Made by a program: the position numbers and the translations under genes. DNA of 64,000 nt from Microlunatus phosphovorus NM-1 (GTDB lineage: Bacteria > Actinomycetota > Actinomycetes > Propionibacteriales > Propionibacteriaceae), in the NCBI RefSeq assembly GCF_000270245.1, contig NC_015635.1, positions 496,001 through 560,000 of the forward strand, given 5' to 3'. The notes under the pieces were generated by a model. It saw only the letters and a program-made list of their open reading frames with translations, ran no database searches and had not been told where the DNA came from. Positions 34,971 through 44,580 of the stretch are shown here, one piece after another. Position 1 is the first letter of the stretch. Each line of letters begins with the position of its first letter.

Positions 34971-35408
34971 ATGCACACTTCGTGGGGCCTGACGTTCGAC
35001 TGCGCGAATCCGGCGAAGCTGGCCGCATTCTGGGCAGATGCTCTCGGATATGTCGAGGCGGAGCCGCCGGACGGCTACGAGTCGTGGAATGCATGGCTCA
35101 AGGACAACGGTGTGCCGAAGAAGGAATGGAACGACGCCGCCTACCTGGTCGATCCGGCCGACCAGGGCCCGACCCTGTCGTTCTTGAAGGTGGCGGAGTC
35201 GAAGACGGCCAAGAACCGGGTGCATCTGGATCTCAAGGTGGGTGGCGGGCGACATCAGTCCGCCAAGAAGCGACGATCCCGGATCGAGAAGGCGGTCGAT
35301 CGGTTGACCAAGGCCGGCGCGAAGGTCGAGCGCGAGGTCGAGCAGGACGGGAACCTGGACCACGTGATCATGACCGACCCGGAGGGCAACGAGTTCTGCG
35401 TGGTGTGA
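34971..35408 (+). CDS. VOC superfamily (glyoxalase-like) protein
   Basis: A 145-residue protein of the vicinal oxygen chelate fold (glyoxalase-like domain). It opens with TSWGLTFDCANPAKLAAFWADALGY in pieces typical of the family and ends with HVIMTDPEGNEFCVV, the common C-terminal strand with its metal-ligand Glu. The ATG at 34971 is the first start after the promoter dyad. Being divergent from the biosynthetic block, it might be a self-protection protein (many VOC proteins bind or modify drugs), but it could equally be unrelated. Confidence 0.85.
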   Translation: MHTSWGLTFDCANPAKLAAFWADALGYVEAEPPDGYESWNAWLKDNGVPKKEWNDAAYLVDPADQGPTLSFLKVAESKTAKNRVHLDLKVGGGRHQSAKKRRSRIEKAVDRLTKAGAKVEREVEQDGNLDHVIMTDPEGNEFCVV

Positions 35409-35570
35409 GCGGGAGAAGCGCAGGCATTGCGATGAACCGTACGGTCTCAACGCGGGTCCGGCGCGATGAAAGGTGCGTGGATGTCGTTTCCCTGAGCTGA
35501 CGCGACATCTGCGCACCTCTCAATGAGGGAATCGGCCCGGGGGAGGGCCGTCAGAACAGACCCCCGCCGC

Positions 35571-36239
35571 TCACCGGAGCGGATCGGTGCCCGAGACGAG
35601 GAGGTCGGCGCGCGACCGGGTGCTCTCGATGAGTACGGCGTTACGGCCATCGACGTGCTGGGCCCAGGCGGTCGCCGCCTCTGGGGTACGACCGTGCCGG
35701 GTGTGCCGGTCGACCAGCCGCTCCAGTCGGGCTTCCTCAGGGGTCACACAGAACCAGGACTCCGCCAGCAGACCGCGAATCCGGTTCCACGGTGTCTGAT
35801 CCACCAGCAGATAGTTGCCCTCGACGATGACCAGCGGGCTGCCGGCGGGGACCTCGATCTCGCCGGCGATCGGCTCATCGACGGTGCGACGGAAGCTGGG
35901 GGCATAGACAGGATGGTCGACCTCGACCAGGAGCCGTTCGAGCAGCCCGACGAAGCCCCAGCCGTCGAAGGTGTCGACGGCACCCTTGCGATCACGGCGG
36001 CCCAGCCGATCCAAGGTGGCGTTGGCCAGATGGAAGCCGTCCATCGGCAGATAGACCGCGACCTGCGGGTCGGCTCCGCCGTTGAGCGTCTCGACGAGCT
36101 TGGTCGCCAGGGTGGTCTTGCCTGCTCCGGGACTGCCGGTGATGCCGAGCAATCGCCGGTCGCCGGCCTGGACGAGCGCGCGAGCTCGCGCGGTCAGTGC
36201 GTCCAGGCCGGCAACCAGCTGCTGGTCAGTCTCCGACAC
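35571..36239 (-). CDS. P-loop nucleoside/sugar kinase (uridine kinase/PanK-like)
   Basis: A 222-residue kinase. Walker A GSPGAGKTTLATKL is near residue 35, MDGFHLANATLDRLGRRDRKG near 70 (the substrate-binding motif of the uridine kinase/fructose-transport-kinase group), and VIVEGNYLLVD near 136. The group includes sugar and nucleoside kinases often found with epimerases, and the remnant of a sugar epimerase overlaps its start by 14 bases, so it was probably part of a sugar catabolic operon. The substrate is inferred only. Confidence 0.88.
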   Translation of the reverse strand: MSETDQQLVAGLDALTARARALVQAGDRRLLGITGSPGAGKTTLATKLVETLNGGADPQVAVYLPMDGFHLANATLDRLGRRDRKGAVDTFDGWGFVGLLERLLVEVDHPVYAPSFRRTVDEPIAGEIEVPAGSPLVIVEGNYLLVDQTPWNRIRGLLAESWFCVTPEEARLERLVDRHTRHGRTPEAATAWAQHVDGRNAVLIESTRSRADLLVSGTDPLR

Positions 36240-36810
36240 AGGCGGCCTCCAGACCGTTGCGCAGATATCTGCTGGCGTGCGCGGCCAACGCTGGCCCGTC
36301 GTCCCACAGGTTCCGCCAGATGGCCAGGTCGTTGCTCAGGGTCGGCGAGACGACCGCAGAGGAGAACGACTCGAATGTGATCGGGCCGGTGTAGTTGATG
36401 TCGGCCAGTGCATGGAAGAACGCGGTGAAGTCCAGATGCCCGCTGCCGAGATAGCCGCGATGACTCTCCCCAACGTGGACGTAGCCGAGCCGATCACCAA
36501 CCAGCAGCACCGGTCGGGCGAAATCGTCCTCCTCGATGTTCATGTGGTACGTGTCCAGGTGGATTGTCACATTGTCGGCTCCGATGTCGTCGGCCAGCCG
36601 GAGAGCGTCGGCGGCCGTGTTGATCACGTTGGTCTCGTATCGGTTGCACACCTCCAAACCGAGCGTCATCTCGAGGTTCCCCGCTTCCTTGGCCAGATCC
36701 TGCAGCACTGTGACGACATTCCTCCTGCCAGCCGCTGACAGCGGGGCGCCGTACTTGCCAAGGGCACTGTAGAGGGCGCCGGTGAAGTGGGTTCCGCCGA
36801 GTGCGTGGGG
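36226..36810 (-). pseudogene. Sugar (tagatose/psicose 3-) epimerase, N-terminus missing
   Basis: The reading frame encodes the C-terminal 60-65% of a TIM-barrel sugar epimerase: GGTHFTGALYSALGKYG, then GLEVCNRYETNVINTA, NVTIHLDTYHMNIEEDD, VGESHRGYLGSGHLDF and FESFSS, all recognisable metal- and substrate-binding stretches of the D-tagatose 3-epimerase family. Upstream the frame meets a TGA (36811-36813), and roughly the first 100 residues of the family are absent, replaced by unrelated sequence. The first internal ATG is at 36708. The gene is thus a 5'-truncated remnant beside its former kinase partner. Confidence 0.8.
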
Positions 36811-36828
36811 TCACCGGATTGGCCCTCA

Positions 36829-37477
36829 TCACGGCGGGCCAGCTGTTGTCACCGGCCGGCTTCGAGGATCGAATGACTCACGTCTAGGGCTGCGGCCGTC
36901 CAGGCTCAGGTCCAGAACAGCGGGCCACCAAGAGTTGAACGAGTCATGCGAAGACGATGTGATTAGGCGGATTGGAGAATGCCGACCGCGCTGAGAGCTT
37001 CGGCTTGGCACGGGAACTGTGTTCCACGCCTCCTGTTGGATGCGCTCCAACTCACGCCAGCGCTTGGAGCGCCGCGAGAGGTCTCGTTGCTCCGCGTAGA
37101 GTCGATGGGTGCGCTCCGCCGTTGCCAGGCTCTGGGACGTATGGAGTTGGACCTCGAAGTGGAAGCCGCCGGGCGTGATGATCGTGAGATTGCGCCCTTT
37201 GTACCCCCGGGCCGTCCAGCCGCGAGCAATATCCTTGACAGACCAGCCGTTGAGTTGGAACTCACCTACCGTTTCCTTGGCGGCACGCCAGTAGCTGTTC
37301 GACGGCCCCGCCAGTTGCGGCCGCGGCCGCCTGCACCTTCGCGGTGGCAACCGGCTCAACTACGAATGCTGCTTCCAAGACGGCATTAGCGGCGAGGTCC
37401 ACATCATCACCGTCATGGCGTCCGGCGTGAACGTCGCTCGGCACAATCACGCTGACCTCCTTCTCGTGCGTGGACAT
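36829..37477 (-). pseudogene. Decayed toxin-like fragment
   Basis: Two overlapping minus-strand frames look like pieces of one broken gene. From 37477 the first gives MSTHEKEVSVIVPSDVHAG and an Ala/Val-rich stretch. The second, from about 37320 down to 36829, gives SNSYWRAAKETVGEFQ, ARGYKGRNLTIITPGGFHFE and VQLHTSQSLATAERTHRLY. The latter resembles the RelA/SpoT-like or MuF-type polymorphic toxin C-domains with their FEVQLHT motif. Joining the frames needs one frameshift near 37310. The rest, about 36830-36960, has no clear coding sense. The whole 740-bp stretch 36811-37550 holds no intact gene. Confidence 0.5.
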
Positions 37478-37550
37478 TGCCAGCAGCGTCTGACACTCAG
37501 GCCTCAGACGTACACGACGGACTGTCAGCGGCGTGCGTCACGATGGGTAG

Positions 37551-38672
37551 ATGGAGGTCTCCCGCGAGCAGGTCATCAGACATCGGATCGCCGTGCAACA
37601 GCTGGATCGTGAGCTGGACAGCGATCGGGCGATCACCGACGCCGCGATCTTGGATCTCGGCGTCCAGGATTCTGGCCGCGACGGCGCGAGCTGGGCGCTG
37701 GCGAATCGCGGCGTACCGGTTGCATCGCCGCAGGCACTGGCCGACAGCGATGAGCTGGCCCTGGTCTGGTCGCTGCGGGTCTCACCGCATTACTACCGGC
37801 GATCCGAGCTGGCCGAGGTGATGACCGCGATCTCGCCATACGACGATGCTGACCTGGTCAAACGGTTGATCGGCGCTGCCAAGCCCATGGTCGATGCCGG
37901 GATCTCGCCTCGGGACGGGATGGCCGAGATCGCCCGTCAGTTGCGGGCCGTGGTAGCCGAGCCCACCGTCAAGGGCGACGCATCCACCGCGCTCACCAAG
38001 CAGCTGTCCGCCCCCTATCTGCGCGAGTGCCGGCCCTGCCAGGCGATCCATGCCTGGGAGTCCACGTTTCGGATGGCCGGGATCTTCGGCGGACTCGAGC
38101 TCGAGCCGACGACCTCGCCGCCGGTGCTGCGCCGAATCCCGGACTGGCCACGGCGTCCCGCAGGGCTGGCGTCGGATCCCACCGCGGCGCCGGAGCAGCT
38201 CCAGGTGATCCGGGCCTATCTGCGACTTCTCGGCCCGGCAACGCCGAGCGAGGTCGCCGGCTTTCTCGACGGCGCCGCGACGACAATCAAGCAGTACTGG
38301 CCGGACGACGCCGTCGAGGTCAAGGTCGAGGGAAAGAAGAAGTGGCTGCTCGGCGACCTCCTGGAATCACGACCGGTCGTACGGCTGCTCGGACCGTACG
38401 ACCTGCTTGGCCAGGGCAAGGACCGCGACCTCCTGGTGCCGGACGCCGAGCAGCGCAAGCAGCTGTGGCCGATCCTCGGGCGACCCGGTCCAGTGCTCGC
38501 CGGCGGTGAGATCGTCGGGTGGTGGCGGCCGCGGGCCAAAGGCAAGAAGCTCGATCTGGAACTGGAGCTATGGCAGCCGCGGGCCGCGACGAAGGCCGAG
38601 CTCGGCGAGCAGGCGGAACGGCTGGCCCAGCACCGTGGCCTGCAGCTGGGTTCGCTCAGCTCTCCGAGCTGA
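37551..38672 (+). CDS. Winged-helix DNA-binding protein (AlkZ/HTH_42 family)
   Basis: A 373-residue protein of the DUF1006/HTH_42 family, which includes the interstrand-crosslink and alkyl-base glycosylase AlkZ. Recognisable parts are the N-terminal REQVIRHRIAVQQLD, IRAYLRLLGPATPSEVAGFL as a winged-helix near residue 225, and the C-terminal VVRLLGPYDLLGQGKDRDLLV with GPVLAGGEIVGWWRP. The AlkZ catalytic QxQ/QxD-type motif cannot be located with certainty. Its end overlaps the convergent ligD by 17 bp; both may serve DNA repair. Confidence 0.85.
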   Translation: MEVSREQVIRHRIAVQQLDRELDSDRAITDAAILDLGVQDSGRDGASWALANRGVPVASPQALADSDELALVWSLRVSPHYYRRSELAEVMTAISPYDDADLVKRLIGAAKPMVDAGISPRDGMAEIARQLRAVVAEPTVKGDASTALTKQLSAPYLRECRPCQAIHAWESTFRMAGIFGGLELEPTTSPPVLRRIPDWPRRPAGLASDPTAAPEQLQVIRAYLRLLGPATPSEVAGFLDGAATTIKQYWPDDAVEVKVEGKKKWLLGDLLESRPVVRLLGPYDLLGQGKDRDLLVPDAEQRKQLWPILGRPGPVLAGGEIVGWWRPRAKGKKLDLELELWQPRAATKAELGEQAERLAQHRGLQLGSLSSPS

Positions 38673-41094
38673 TGCCCTCCAGATCGACGCCTTCCCAGAC
38701 GACCTGGTCGGGTGATTTGTCTGTGCGGAGTCCCTTCCAGACTGGATGCCGCAGCCGGCCCGGTCCGGTCAGCTCGCCGTAGACGACTTCGCCGACCAGC
38801 TCGGGCTCGACCCAGTTGGCGTCCCGCGCGTCCTCTCGCGGCACGCCGTGCAGCGGGCTGTCGTGACGCGCCAGACCGGCCAACAGCCGGTCCATCTCGT
38901 CGAGCTGATGGTCGTTGAACCCGGAGCCGACCCGTCCGACATAGCGCAGTCCCTCTGAGTCTGGGATGCCGAGCAGCAGCGAGCCCATGCCACCCTCGCG
39001 GCGGCCGTGACCGGGCCGCCAGCCGCCGATCACCACCTCCTGGGACTGCTGGTACTTGATCTTGCGCCAGGTGTAGCTACGTCGACCCGGCTGATAGATC
39101 GAACCGTGTCGCTTGGCGACCACCCCCTCCATCCGCAGCGCTCGACTGGTCTCCAGAGCGGCATCGAGATCGCCCTCGAAGATCGGTGGCACCTGGACCC
39201 GGCCCCCGACAGGCTCGGGGAGCAGCTCTTCGAGCAGTTCACGGCGACGCTCGTACGGCTCGCGGATCAGGGATCGCCCGTTCAACTCGAGCAGGTCGAA
39301 CACCATCAACTGGGCGGGCCAGGCAGCCACCGCGTGCTGGATGTCGGCCGGCCGGGTCAGATTCATCCGGTTCTGCAGCAGCCCGAAGGTCGGGCGGCCG
39401 TTCTCGTCGGTCACTACGATCTCGCCGTCCAATACGGCAGTCTCCACGTCGATGGTGGTCAGTGCGGACACCAGGTCCGGATAGGCGGCGGTGTCGTCGC
39501 GACCGCGCCGGCTGGTCATCCGGACCCGATGGCCGGCCAAGGAGACGATCGAGCGGACCCCGTCCCACTTCATCTCGTACGCGTACTCGTCCTGGGCCGG
39601 CCGGATCTCCTCCGGCGTGGCCGGACTGGCCAGCATCGCCTCGACCTCAGCGGGGAAGGGGATCTCCTGCCCGCCATAGGCAGGTTTCTCCTTCATCAGG
39701 TGCATCAGCCAGTTCTTTTCCGGCTGGCGACTGCCGCCACCGGTGTGGATCAGGGCGTAGGAGCGGGCCTGCCCACCAAGACCACCGTTCGGCTGGCCGT
39801 GCAGAGTGACGATGACTTCCTTGCCGTCGCGCCACTTGTGCAGTTCGTAGGTGCCGGAGTCCCAGATCTTCACGTGTCCACCGCCGTACTCGCCCTTCGG
39901 GATGTCACCGGCGAACGTGGCGTATTCCAGCGGATGATCCTCGGTCTGGACGGCCAGATGGTTGCTGCCGGTGTCGGTCGGCGGCCCTTTCGGCACCGCC
40001 CAGCTGACCAGGACCCCGTCGTGCTCCAGCCGGAAGTCGTAGTGCAGCCGTCGCGCGTGATGCTCCTGGATCACGAAGGTGTCCCCGGATCCGCCGCTGG
40101 GCGGGGTGGCCGGCACCGGCTCAGGGGTCTTGGCCGGGTCGCGCATGCTGCGATAGGTCGTGAGCCGATCTGCAGTCGCGGGATCAGAGATACCGGAAGC
40201 GGACGTCACGAAGGCCGCGAGTGGATCGGGTCGGTTGCGGGCCCGTTCGAGCACTTCGGTGTAGTCGAGCTGGGCGAGATCCGGCTCGGCGAGTTCCTCC
40301 CAGGTCCGCGGCGCGGCGACCCACGGATGCAGTCGGCCGCGGAGCGAATAGGGCGAGACCGTGGTCTTGGCCCCATTGTTCTGGCTCCAGTCGATGAACA
40401 CCTTGCCTGCGCGCAGCGAGCGCTTCATGGTCGCGGTGACCTCGTCGGGGTGATCCGCCTCCAGCGCCTGGGCCAGCTCGCGGGCAACCTCGGTCGCCTG
40501 CTCCGCATCGAGACTGCCGTCCAGGGGTGCATACAGATGGATGCCCTTGCTGCCGGACGTCACAGGTACGGACAGATGGCCGATGTCGTCGAGGATCTGC
40601 TTCGCCCATCGGGCGACCTCCGCGCATTCGTCGAGACTGACCCCCTCCCCGGGATCGAGGTCGAGCACCAGCCGGTCCGGTTTGCGCGGCTGCCCGTCCT
40701 TGCCGAACCGCCACTGCGGTACGTGGATCTCCAGAGCGGCGAGCTGGCCCAGCCAGGTCAAGGTGGCGAGGTCGTTGACCACGGGGTAGTCGTTGTCATG
40801 ATCGCGATGGGCGATCGTGAAGCGGGTCACCCAGTCCGGGGTCCCGCGGGCCAGATTCTTGTTGAAGAAGACCGTGGGGCTGTCGGTCCCGTCGCCGACG
40901 CCATCCGGCCAGCGTTTGCGGGTTGCCGGCCGGTCGACCAGGTGCGGGAGCATCACGGCGGCGATCTCGGCGTAGTAGCCGATCACCTCGGCCTTCGTGG
41001 TGCCGGTCAGCGGATAGAGGACCTTGTCGAGATTGGTCAGCTTGATCGCGTGACCGTCGACGGTCACCGTCTGTTCACTGCCCGCAGTGGCCAT
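38656..41094 (-). CDS. ligD: Multifunctional non-homologous end-joining DNA ligase LigD
   Basis: An 812-residue three-domain enzyme in mycobacterial order. The polymerase/primase domain occupies residues about 1-300 (LTNLDKVLYP, LDLDPGEGVSLDE). The phosphoesterase domain follows at about 335-470 (IQEHHARRLHYDFRLEHDG, DIPKGEYGGGHVKIWDSG). The ATP-dependent ligase is C-terminal, with the adenylated Lys in YEMKWDGVRS near residue 528 and motif VAKRHGSIYQPGRRSYTWRK split near 665. It repairs double-strand breaks together with Ku, which is not in this window. Confidence 0.96.
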   Translation of the reverse strand: MATAGSEQTVTVDGHAIKLTNLDKVLYPLTGTTKAEVIGYYAEIAAVMLPHLVDRPATRKRWPDGVGDGTDSPTVFFNKNLARGTPDWVTRFTIAHRDHDNDYPVVNDLATLTWLGQLAALEIHVPQWRFGKDGQPRKPDRLVLDLDPGEGVSLDECAEVARWAKQILDDIGHLSVPVTSGSKGIHLYAPLDGSLDAEQATEVARELAQALEADHPDEVTATMKRSLRAGKVFIDWSQNNGAKTTVSPYSLRGRLHPWVAAPRTWEELAEPDLAQLDYTEVLERARNRPDPLAAFVTSASGISDPATADRLTTYRSMRDPAKTPEPVPATPPSGGSGDTFVIQEHHARRLHYDFRLEHDGVLVSWAVPKGPPTDTGSNHLAVQTEDHPLEYATFAGDIPKGEYGGGHVKIWDSGTYELHKWRDGKEVIVTLHGQPNGGLGGQARSYALIHTGGGSRQPEKNWLMHLMKEKPAYGGQEIPFPAEVEAMLASPATPEEIRPAQDEYAYEMKWDGVRSIVSLAGHRVRMTSRRGRDDTAAYPDLVSALTTIDVETAVLDGEIVVTDENGRPTFGLLQNRMNLTRPADIQHAVAAWPAQLMVFDLLELNGRSLIREPYERRRELLEELLPEPVGGRVQVPPIFEGDLDAALETSRALRMEGVVAKRHGSIYQPGRRSYTWRKIKYQQSQEVVIGGWRPGHGRREGGMGSLLLGIPDSEGLRYVGRVGSGFNDHQLDEMDRLLAGLARHDSPLHGVPREDARDANWVEPELVGEVVYGELTGPGRLRHPVWKGLRTDKSPDQVVWEGVDLEGISSES

Positions 41095-41222
41095 AAGCCA
41101 GACATTAGTGACACCCCACTAGCGACCAGGCATCGCCAACCGGATGTCGTCGTCGACATCTATGTTGGTGGCATTGTCCGACCCAGCAAACTGCAGGCAG
41201 CCTGGCTGGCCTGAGGAGGACC

Positions 41223-41987
41223 ATGGTCGACTTCTCGCACACGAATGAGCTGAAGGAAGCACAGTTCAGCTATGTGGACCTGCGCGATGCCCGCATCGTC
41301 GAGTCCGATCTGTCCGGTGCCGTGATGCGCGCCGTCGAGGTCTCCGGCATGGAGATCGACGCGCCCTGGCTGGTTCACGGCAAACCCCTGTTGGTCAACG
41401 GCGTCGACGTGGTCCCGTTTGTCGAGGCAGAGCTCAATCGTCGTTTCGCGGGCCGGGCGGACCGGCGTGCCGAGACTCCGGAAGGACTGGGTACGGCCTG
41501 GTCTGCAGTCGAACGGGCGTGGGCGGACACCATCCATCGGGTCGCCACGATGCCGGCCGGCACGGTCGAGGTGTCGGTAGCCGGGGAATGGTCTTTCGTG
41601 CAGACGCTTCGGCATCTGGTGCTCGCCACCGATATCTGGTTGGGGCAGGCCGTCCTGGCGCTCGAGCAGCCCTTCCATCCGCTGGGTCTGCCCTGGCGTG
41701 GCGCCGAGGATACCGATTTCGATCTGTCGGTCTTCACGGTGGAGACGCCCGCGTACGCCGACGTGCTCGAGGCTCGGGCCGGCCGTGTCGCGATGGTGCG
41801 CGACTTCATCGCCGCTGTCACGCCCGAGGAGCTGGCGACGCCGCGCCGGAATCCGTGGTCACCGACCCGTCCGGAGACCACGCTCTCCTGCTTGCAGGTG
41901 ATGCTCGAGGAGGAGTGGGAGCACCTCAGGTTCGCCGTTCGCGATCTCGATGCGATCGAGTCATCGGCCAAGGGCTCGTCGGGCTGA
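41223..41987 (+). CDS. DinB-family protein with pentapeptide-like N-terminus
   Basis: A 254-residue protein. Residues 1-40 carry a few pentapeptide-like units (AQFSYVDLRDARIVESDLSGAVM), and residues about 75-245 are a DinB_2 four-helix bundle (EWSFVQTLRHLVLATDIWLGQAV; LEEEWEHLRFAVRDLD). This fusion is common in actinobacteria and is usually annotated as a DinB or pentapeptide hypothetical protein. The function is unknown. GAGG lies just upstream of the ATG. The upstream gap contains GATGTCG-TCGT-CGACATC (41143-41160), a possible operator. Confidence 0.85.
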   Translation: MVDFSHTNELKEAQFSYVDLRDARIVESDLSGAVMRAVEVSGMEIDAPWLVHGKPLLVNGVDVVPFVEAELNRRFAGRADRRAETPEGLGTAWSAVERAWADTIHRVATMPAGTVEVSVAGEWSFVQTLRHLVLATDIWLGQAVLALEQPFHPLGLPWRGAEDTDFDLSVFTVETPAYADVLEARAGRVAMVRDFIAAVTPEELATPRRNPWSPTRPETTLSCLQVMLEEEWEHLRFAVRDLDAIESSAKGSSG

Positions 41988-42006
41988 AGCACCCAGCACT
42001 GGACCC

Positions 42007-42477
42007 TCAGTTCCGGGCGGCAAATGCTGCGTGGATCGCGGTGATCACATTCGGCAGCACGTACTCGGTCGTGATGTCGAGCGCTTCGAGACTCCACCAG
42101 CGATAGCCGAGTGTCGTCGCCGTCTCGATCGCGTCCATGCGTTCGAAGCTCACGTCGGGGTCGCCGACTTCAGCAAGGTAGTGGGCCTGATGCTGCACGA
42201 TGTCGTACTCCGCCCAGGCAAACTCCACGACCTCGCGCTGGACGGGACCACGCAGGTCCGCCGGATCGCAGCGAATCAGCGTCTCTTCCCACAACTCCCG
42301 TACGACGGCTTGGCGCTCGTCCTCGCCTGGTTCGAGACCTCCACCGATACTGACCCAGAACGGAGCCTCCGGCGTGCTCGGGTTGATGCAATGGAGAAGG
42401 AGCACCTCGCCGGCCGGGTTGATCGGCAGCACTCGAGCTGCGTGTCGATTCAGCGGTATCCGCTGCTCAGCCGGCAC
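42007..42477 (-). CDS. NUDIX hydrolase
   Basis: A 156-residue NUDIX protein. The box is complete: GGGLEPGEDERQAVVRELWEE spans about residues 46-66 with the REL-x-EE catalytic glutamates (I note only the first 20 residues or fewer of it here as GGGLEPGEDERQ and VRELWEET). Substrate specificity cannot be predicted. It lies 12 bp after the carboxylate-amine ligase gene on the same strand and is probably co-transcribed. Confidence 0.93.
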   Translation of the reverse strand: MPAEQRIPLNRHAARVLPINPAGEVLLLHCINPSTPEAPFWVSIGGGLEPGEDERQAVVRELWEETLIRCDPADLRGPVQREVVEFAWAEYDIVQHQAHYLAEVGDPDVSFERMDAIETATTLGYRWWSLEALDITTEYVLPNVITAIHAAFAARN

Positions 42478-42489
42478 AGGACGATCCTC

Positions 42490-43563
42490 TCAGCTCGCGG
42501 TCAGCTCAGCCGTGCGACGCACCACCGAGCTCAGGTCACCGTTCCGGGCCCAACGACGCTGCTGCTCCGCGCCGATGCCTCGGTCCAGCAACTGCGCGAG
42601 CAGATCTCCCACGATCTGTTGATCGCCCTGGTCGGCCAACACCTCGCCGACATGATCGATCAGTGCCGCGACCACCTGTGTCGCGGGCCGCGGGGTTCCG
42701 AGCAGCGGATCCAACAGGTCGTCCGCGAGACCGGACCGGCTGGCACGCCAGGTCGCCAGTCGCAACACCGAGGTGTCGACGGCTGGAGCAGGCTCGCCCG
42801 AGCGCCAGGCGCGCGCGGCGGTCTCGACCAGTGCCCGCACCAGGGCCGCGATGAGCAGGGCGTCGTCTCGGTGCAGACAGACGTCGGCGATTCGGATCTC
42901 CACCGTCGGCAGGTGATGCGAGAGCCGGGAATCGAAGTAGAGCATGCCCTTGTCGAACAGGACCCCAGTCGCCAGGAGCCGTTCGATCTCGGTGTCGTAG
43001 CCGGCCGCTGAGCCGAACCGGTCAGTCGGCCCAGCGGTGGGCAGGCGCCGCCAGACCTGTGATCGGAAGCTCGCGTACCCGCTGTCGACGCCCTGCCAGT
43101 ACGGCGAGTTCGCCGACAGCGCCTGCAGGACCGGCAACCAGACTCGGATCCGATCCATGACCGCGACGCCCTCCTCGCGGGAGTCGATCCCGACGTGTAC
43201 GTGGCAGCCGCACGTCAACTGTTCGGCGGTCGTCAACGCGAACGCCGTGACCATTCGTTGGTAGCGCGGCTTGATCGTCACCTCCGGAGTCACGGGCAGG
43301 GGAGAGGTACCGACGGCCACGATCCGGGCGCCGGCCTGCTCGGCTGCGGAGGCCGCCGCCGAACGCCAGTGCCGCAACTCGTCCGCGACCCCGTCGAGCG
43401 TCTCGCATGGCCGGGTGCCGATCTCGATCTGTTGTTGCTGCAACTCGGCTTCGAGCCCGTCGTCGCCAACTGCCAGCACCGATCCGGCGACGGCGACCGG
43501 TGCGCCGCTGTCGGGATCGACCAGCAAGAGCTCTTCCTCGACACCGATAGTCCGCATGGGCAC
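42490..43563 (-). CDS. YbdK-type carboxylate-amine ligase (GCS2 family)
   Basis: A 357-residue glutamate-cysteine-ligase-2 family protein. It has the opening TIGVEEELLLVDPDSG, CGCHVHVGIDSREEGVAVMD near residue 120, and LPTVEIRIADVCLHRDDAL near 222, which hold the metal and ATP ligands. Members make gamma-glutamyl or related amide bonds; many actinobacteria carry several with unknown substrates. An alternative start two codons in (ATG 43557) is possible. Confidence 0.88.
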   Translation of the reverse strand: MPMRTIGVEEELLLVDPDSGAPVAVAGSVLAVGDDGLEAELQQQQIEIGTRPCETLDGVADELRHWRSAAASAAEQAGARIVAVGTSPLPVTPEVTIKPRYQRMVTAFALTTAEQLTCGCHVHVGIDSREEGVAVMDRIRVWLPVLQALSANSPYWQGVDSGYASFRSQVWRRLPTAGPTDRFGSAAGYDTEIERLLATGVLFDKGMLYFDSRLSHHLPTVEIRIADVCLHRDDALLIAALVRALVETAARAWRSGEPAPAVDTSVLRLATWRASRSGLADDLLDPLLGTPRPATQVVAALIDHVGEVLADQGDQQIVGDLLAQLLDRGIGAEQQRRWARNGDLSSVVRRTAELTAS

Positions 43564-43582
43564 TCAGTCTGCCGGGTCCGGC

Positions 43583-44458
43583 TCAGAGCGCGTCGTACGC
43601 CTCCCGCGCCGCGCGGACCTGACCCTGCAATTCAGCCACGGTGGCTTGGGTGTCTGCGGCCCGCTGTTCCGCCAGAGTCTTCGTTTGCTCGATGTCGCTC
43701 AGCTGGGACTTCAGTGCGGTGATCTGGTCGGCCAACTCCGCGACCTGCTCGGCAGCTTCCTCCGCCTCGTCAGCGGCTCGATCGAGCGCTGCCTCGGCGG
43801 CATGCAGACGGTGTTCGGCCTCGGTGCGGGCTTGCTCGGCTCGCAGTTGCTCTTCTCGAGCCCGCCGCGCCCGAGCCCGTTCGAGCTCGTCCATCGGTGG
43901 CTCGTCGGGCGCCGACTCGCTCACTTCACCAGCGGTTGGAGAAGGAGCAACGCCTGGCGGAGCAGCGGCGTTCGGGGAAGGAATGAGTGGTCCGAATCCG
44001 CCGTAGCTATGGGCTTCCGTGACGACTCCGGCTCGTACCTGCTCGGCGACAGCGGGCTCCGCCAGCGCCGCCTGAAGCGTCTGGCTGACCTCTTGGCGGA
44101 CCGTCTCGGTCGCGCGATAGCCGCGAGCCTCGGCCAGCGTGACCGCCCGCCGGCTGGCTGCGGTCAGCACCGCGTTCCGTTGCGTCGACAGTCGTCGCAG
44201 CTCCGTGGCCGACAACTGCTCCTGCGCAACTCGCAGGGCCGCCCCGAGTTCCAGCAGCTCAGCGAGTTCCTCGGCTGCCGAACGGGCGTACAGATTGACC
44301 AACCAAGCAGATCTGGTCGGCTTGCGGAGCTTGCCGATCGCCGCTGCCAGGGATCGATCACCGGCCAGTCGAGCGGCCCGCACCAGCTCCGTACGCCGGG
44401 GGATGAAGGCGTCAGGGTCGACTCCGTAGAGCTCCGCGGCTGCCGACTCCAGATCCAC
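43583..44458 (-). CDS. Conserved actinobacterial coiled-coil protein, unknown
   Basis: A 291-residue protein. Residues about 1-150 are helical and include LYGVDPDAFIPRRTELVRAAR and KPTRSAWLVNLYARS, recurrent in uncharacterised actinobacterial proteins. A Pro/Ala linker (about 155-190) follows. Residues about 195-288 are a long charged coiled coil rich in Ala, Glu and Arg. No enzyme motif is visible. It is unrelated by sequence to its neighbours and lies 20 bp upstream of the ligase gene. Confidence 0.7.
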   Translation of the reverse strand: MDLESAAAELYGVDPDAFIPRRTELVRAARLAGDRSLAAAIGKLRKPTRSAWLVNLYARSAAEELAELLELGAALRVAQEQLSATELRRLSTQRNAVLTAASRRAVTLAEARGYRATETVRQEVSQTLQAALAEPAVAEQVRAGVVTEAHSYGGFGPLIPSPNAAAPPGVAPSPTAGEVSESAPDEPPMDELERARARRAREEQLRAEQARTEAEHRLHAAEAALDRAADEAEEAAEQVAELADQITALKSQLSDIEQTKTLAEQRAADTQATVAELQGQVRAAREAYDAL

Positions 44459-44530
44459 TTGGCTCAGTATTCACGACTTCGGAAGACCTCACCGCTGTGG
44501 CACAGGGACGAAGGCGACAAGCCGCAATAG

Positions 44531-44572
44531 GCTGCGCGATCTTGTCGTGAACTCCCGGCAGGATCGCGCAGC
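44531..44572. terminator. Hairpin downstream of panC
   Basis: GCTGCGCGATC (44531-44541) and GATCGCGCAGC (44562-44572) are perfect 11-bp arms around a 20-base loop, nine bases past the panC stop. There is no T-tract, so it may act as a transcript-end stabiliser or weak terminator for the panB-panC unit. Confidence 0.55.
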
Positions 44573-44580
44573 TTCGAGAC

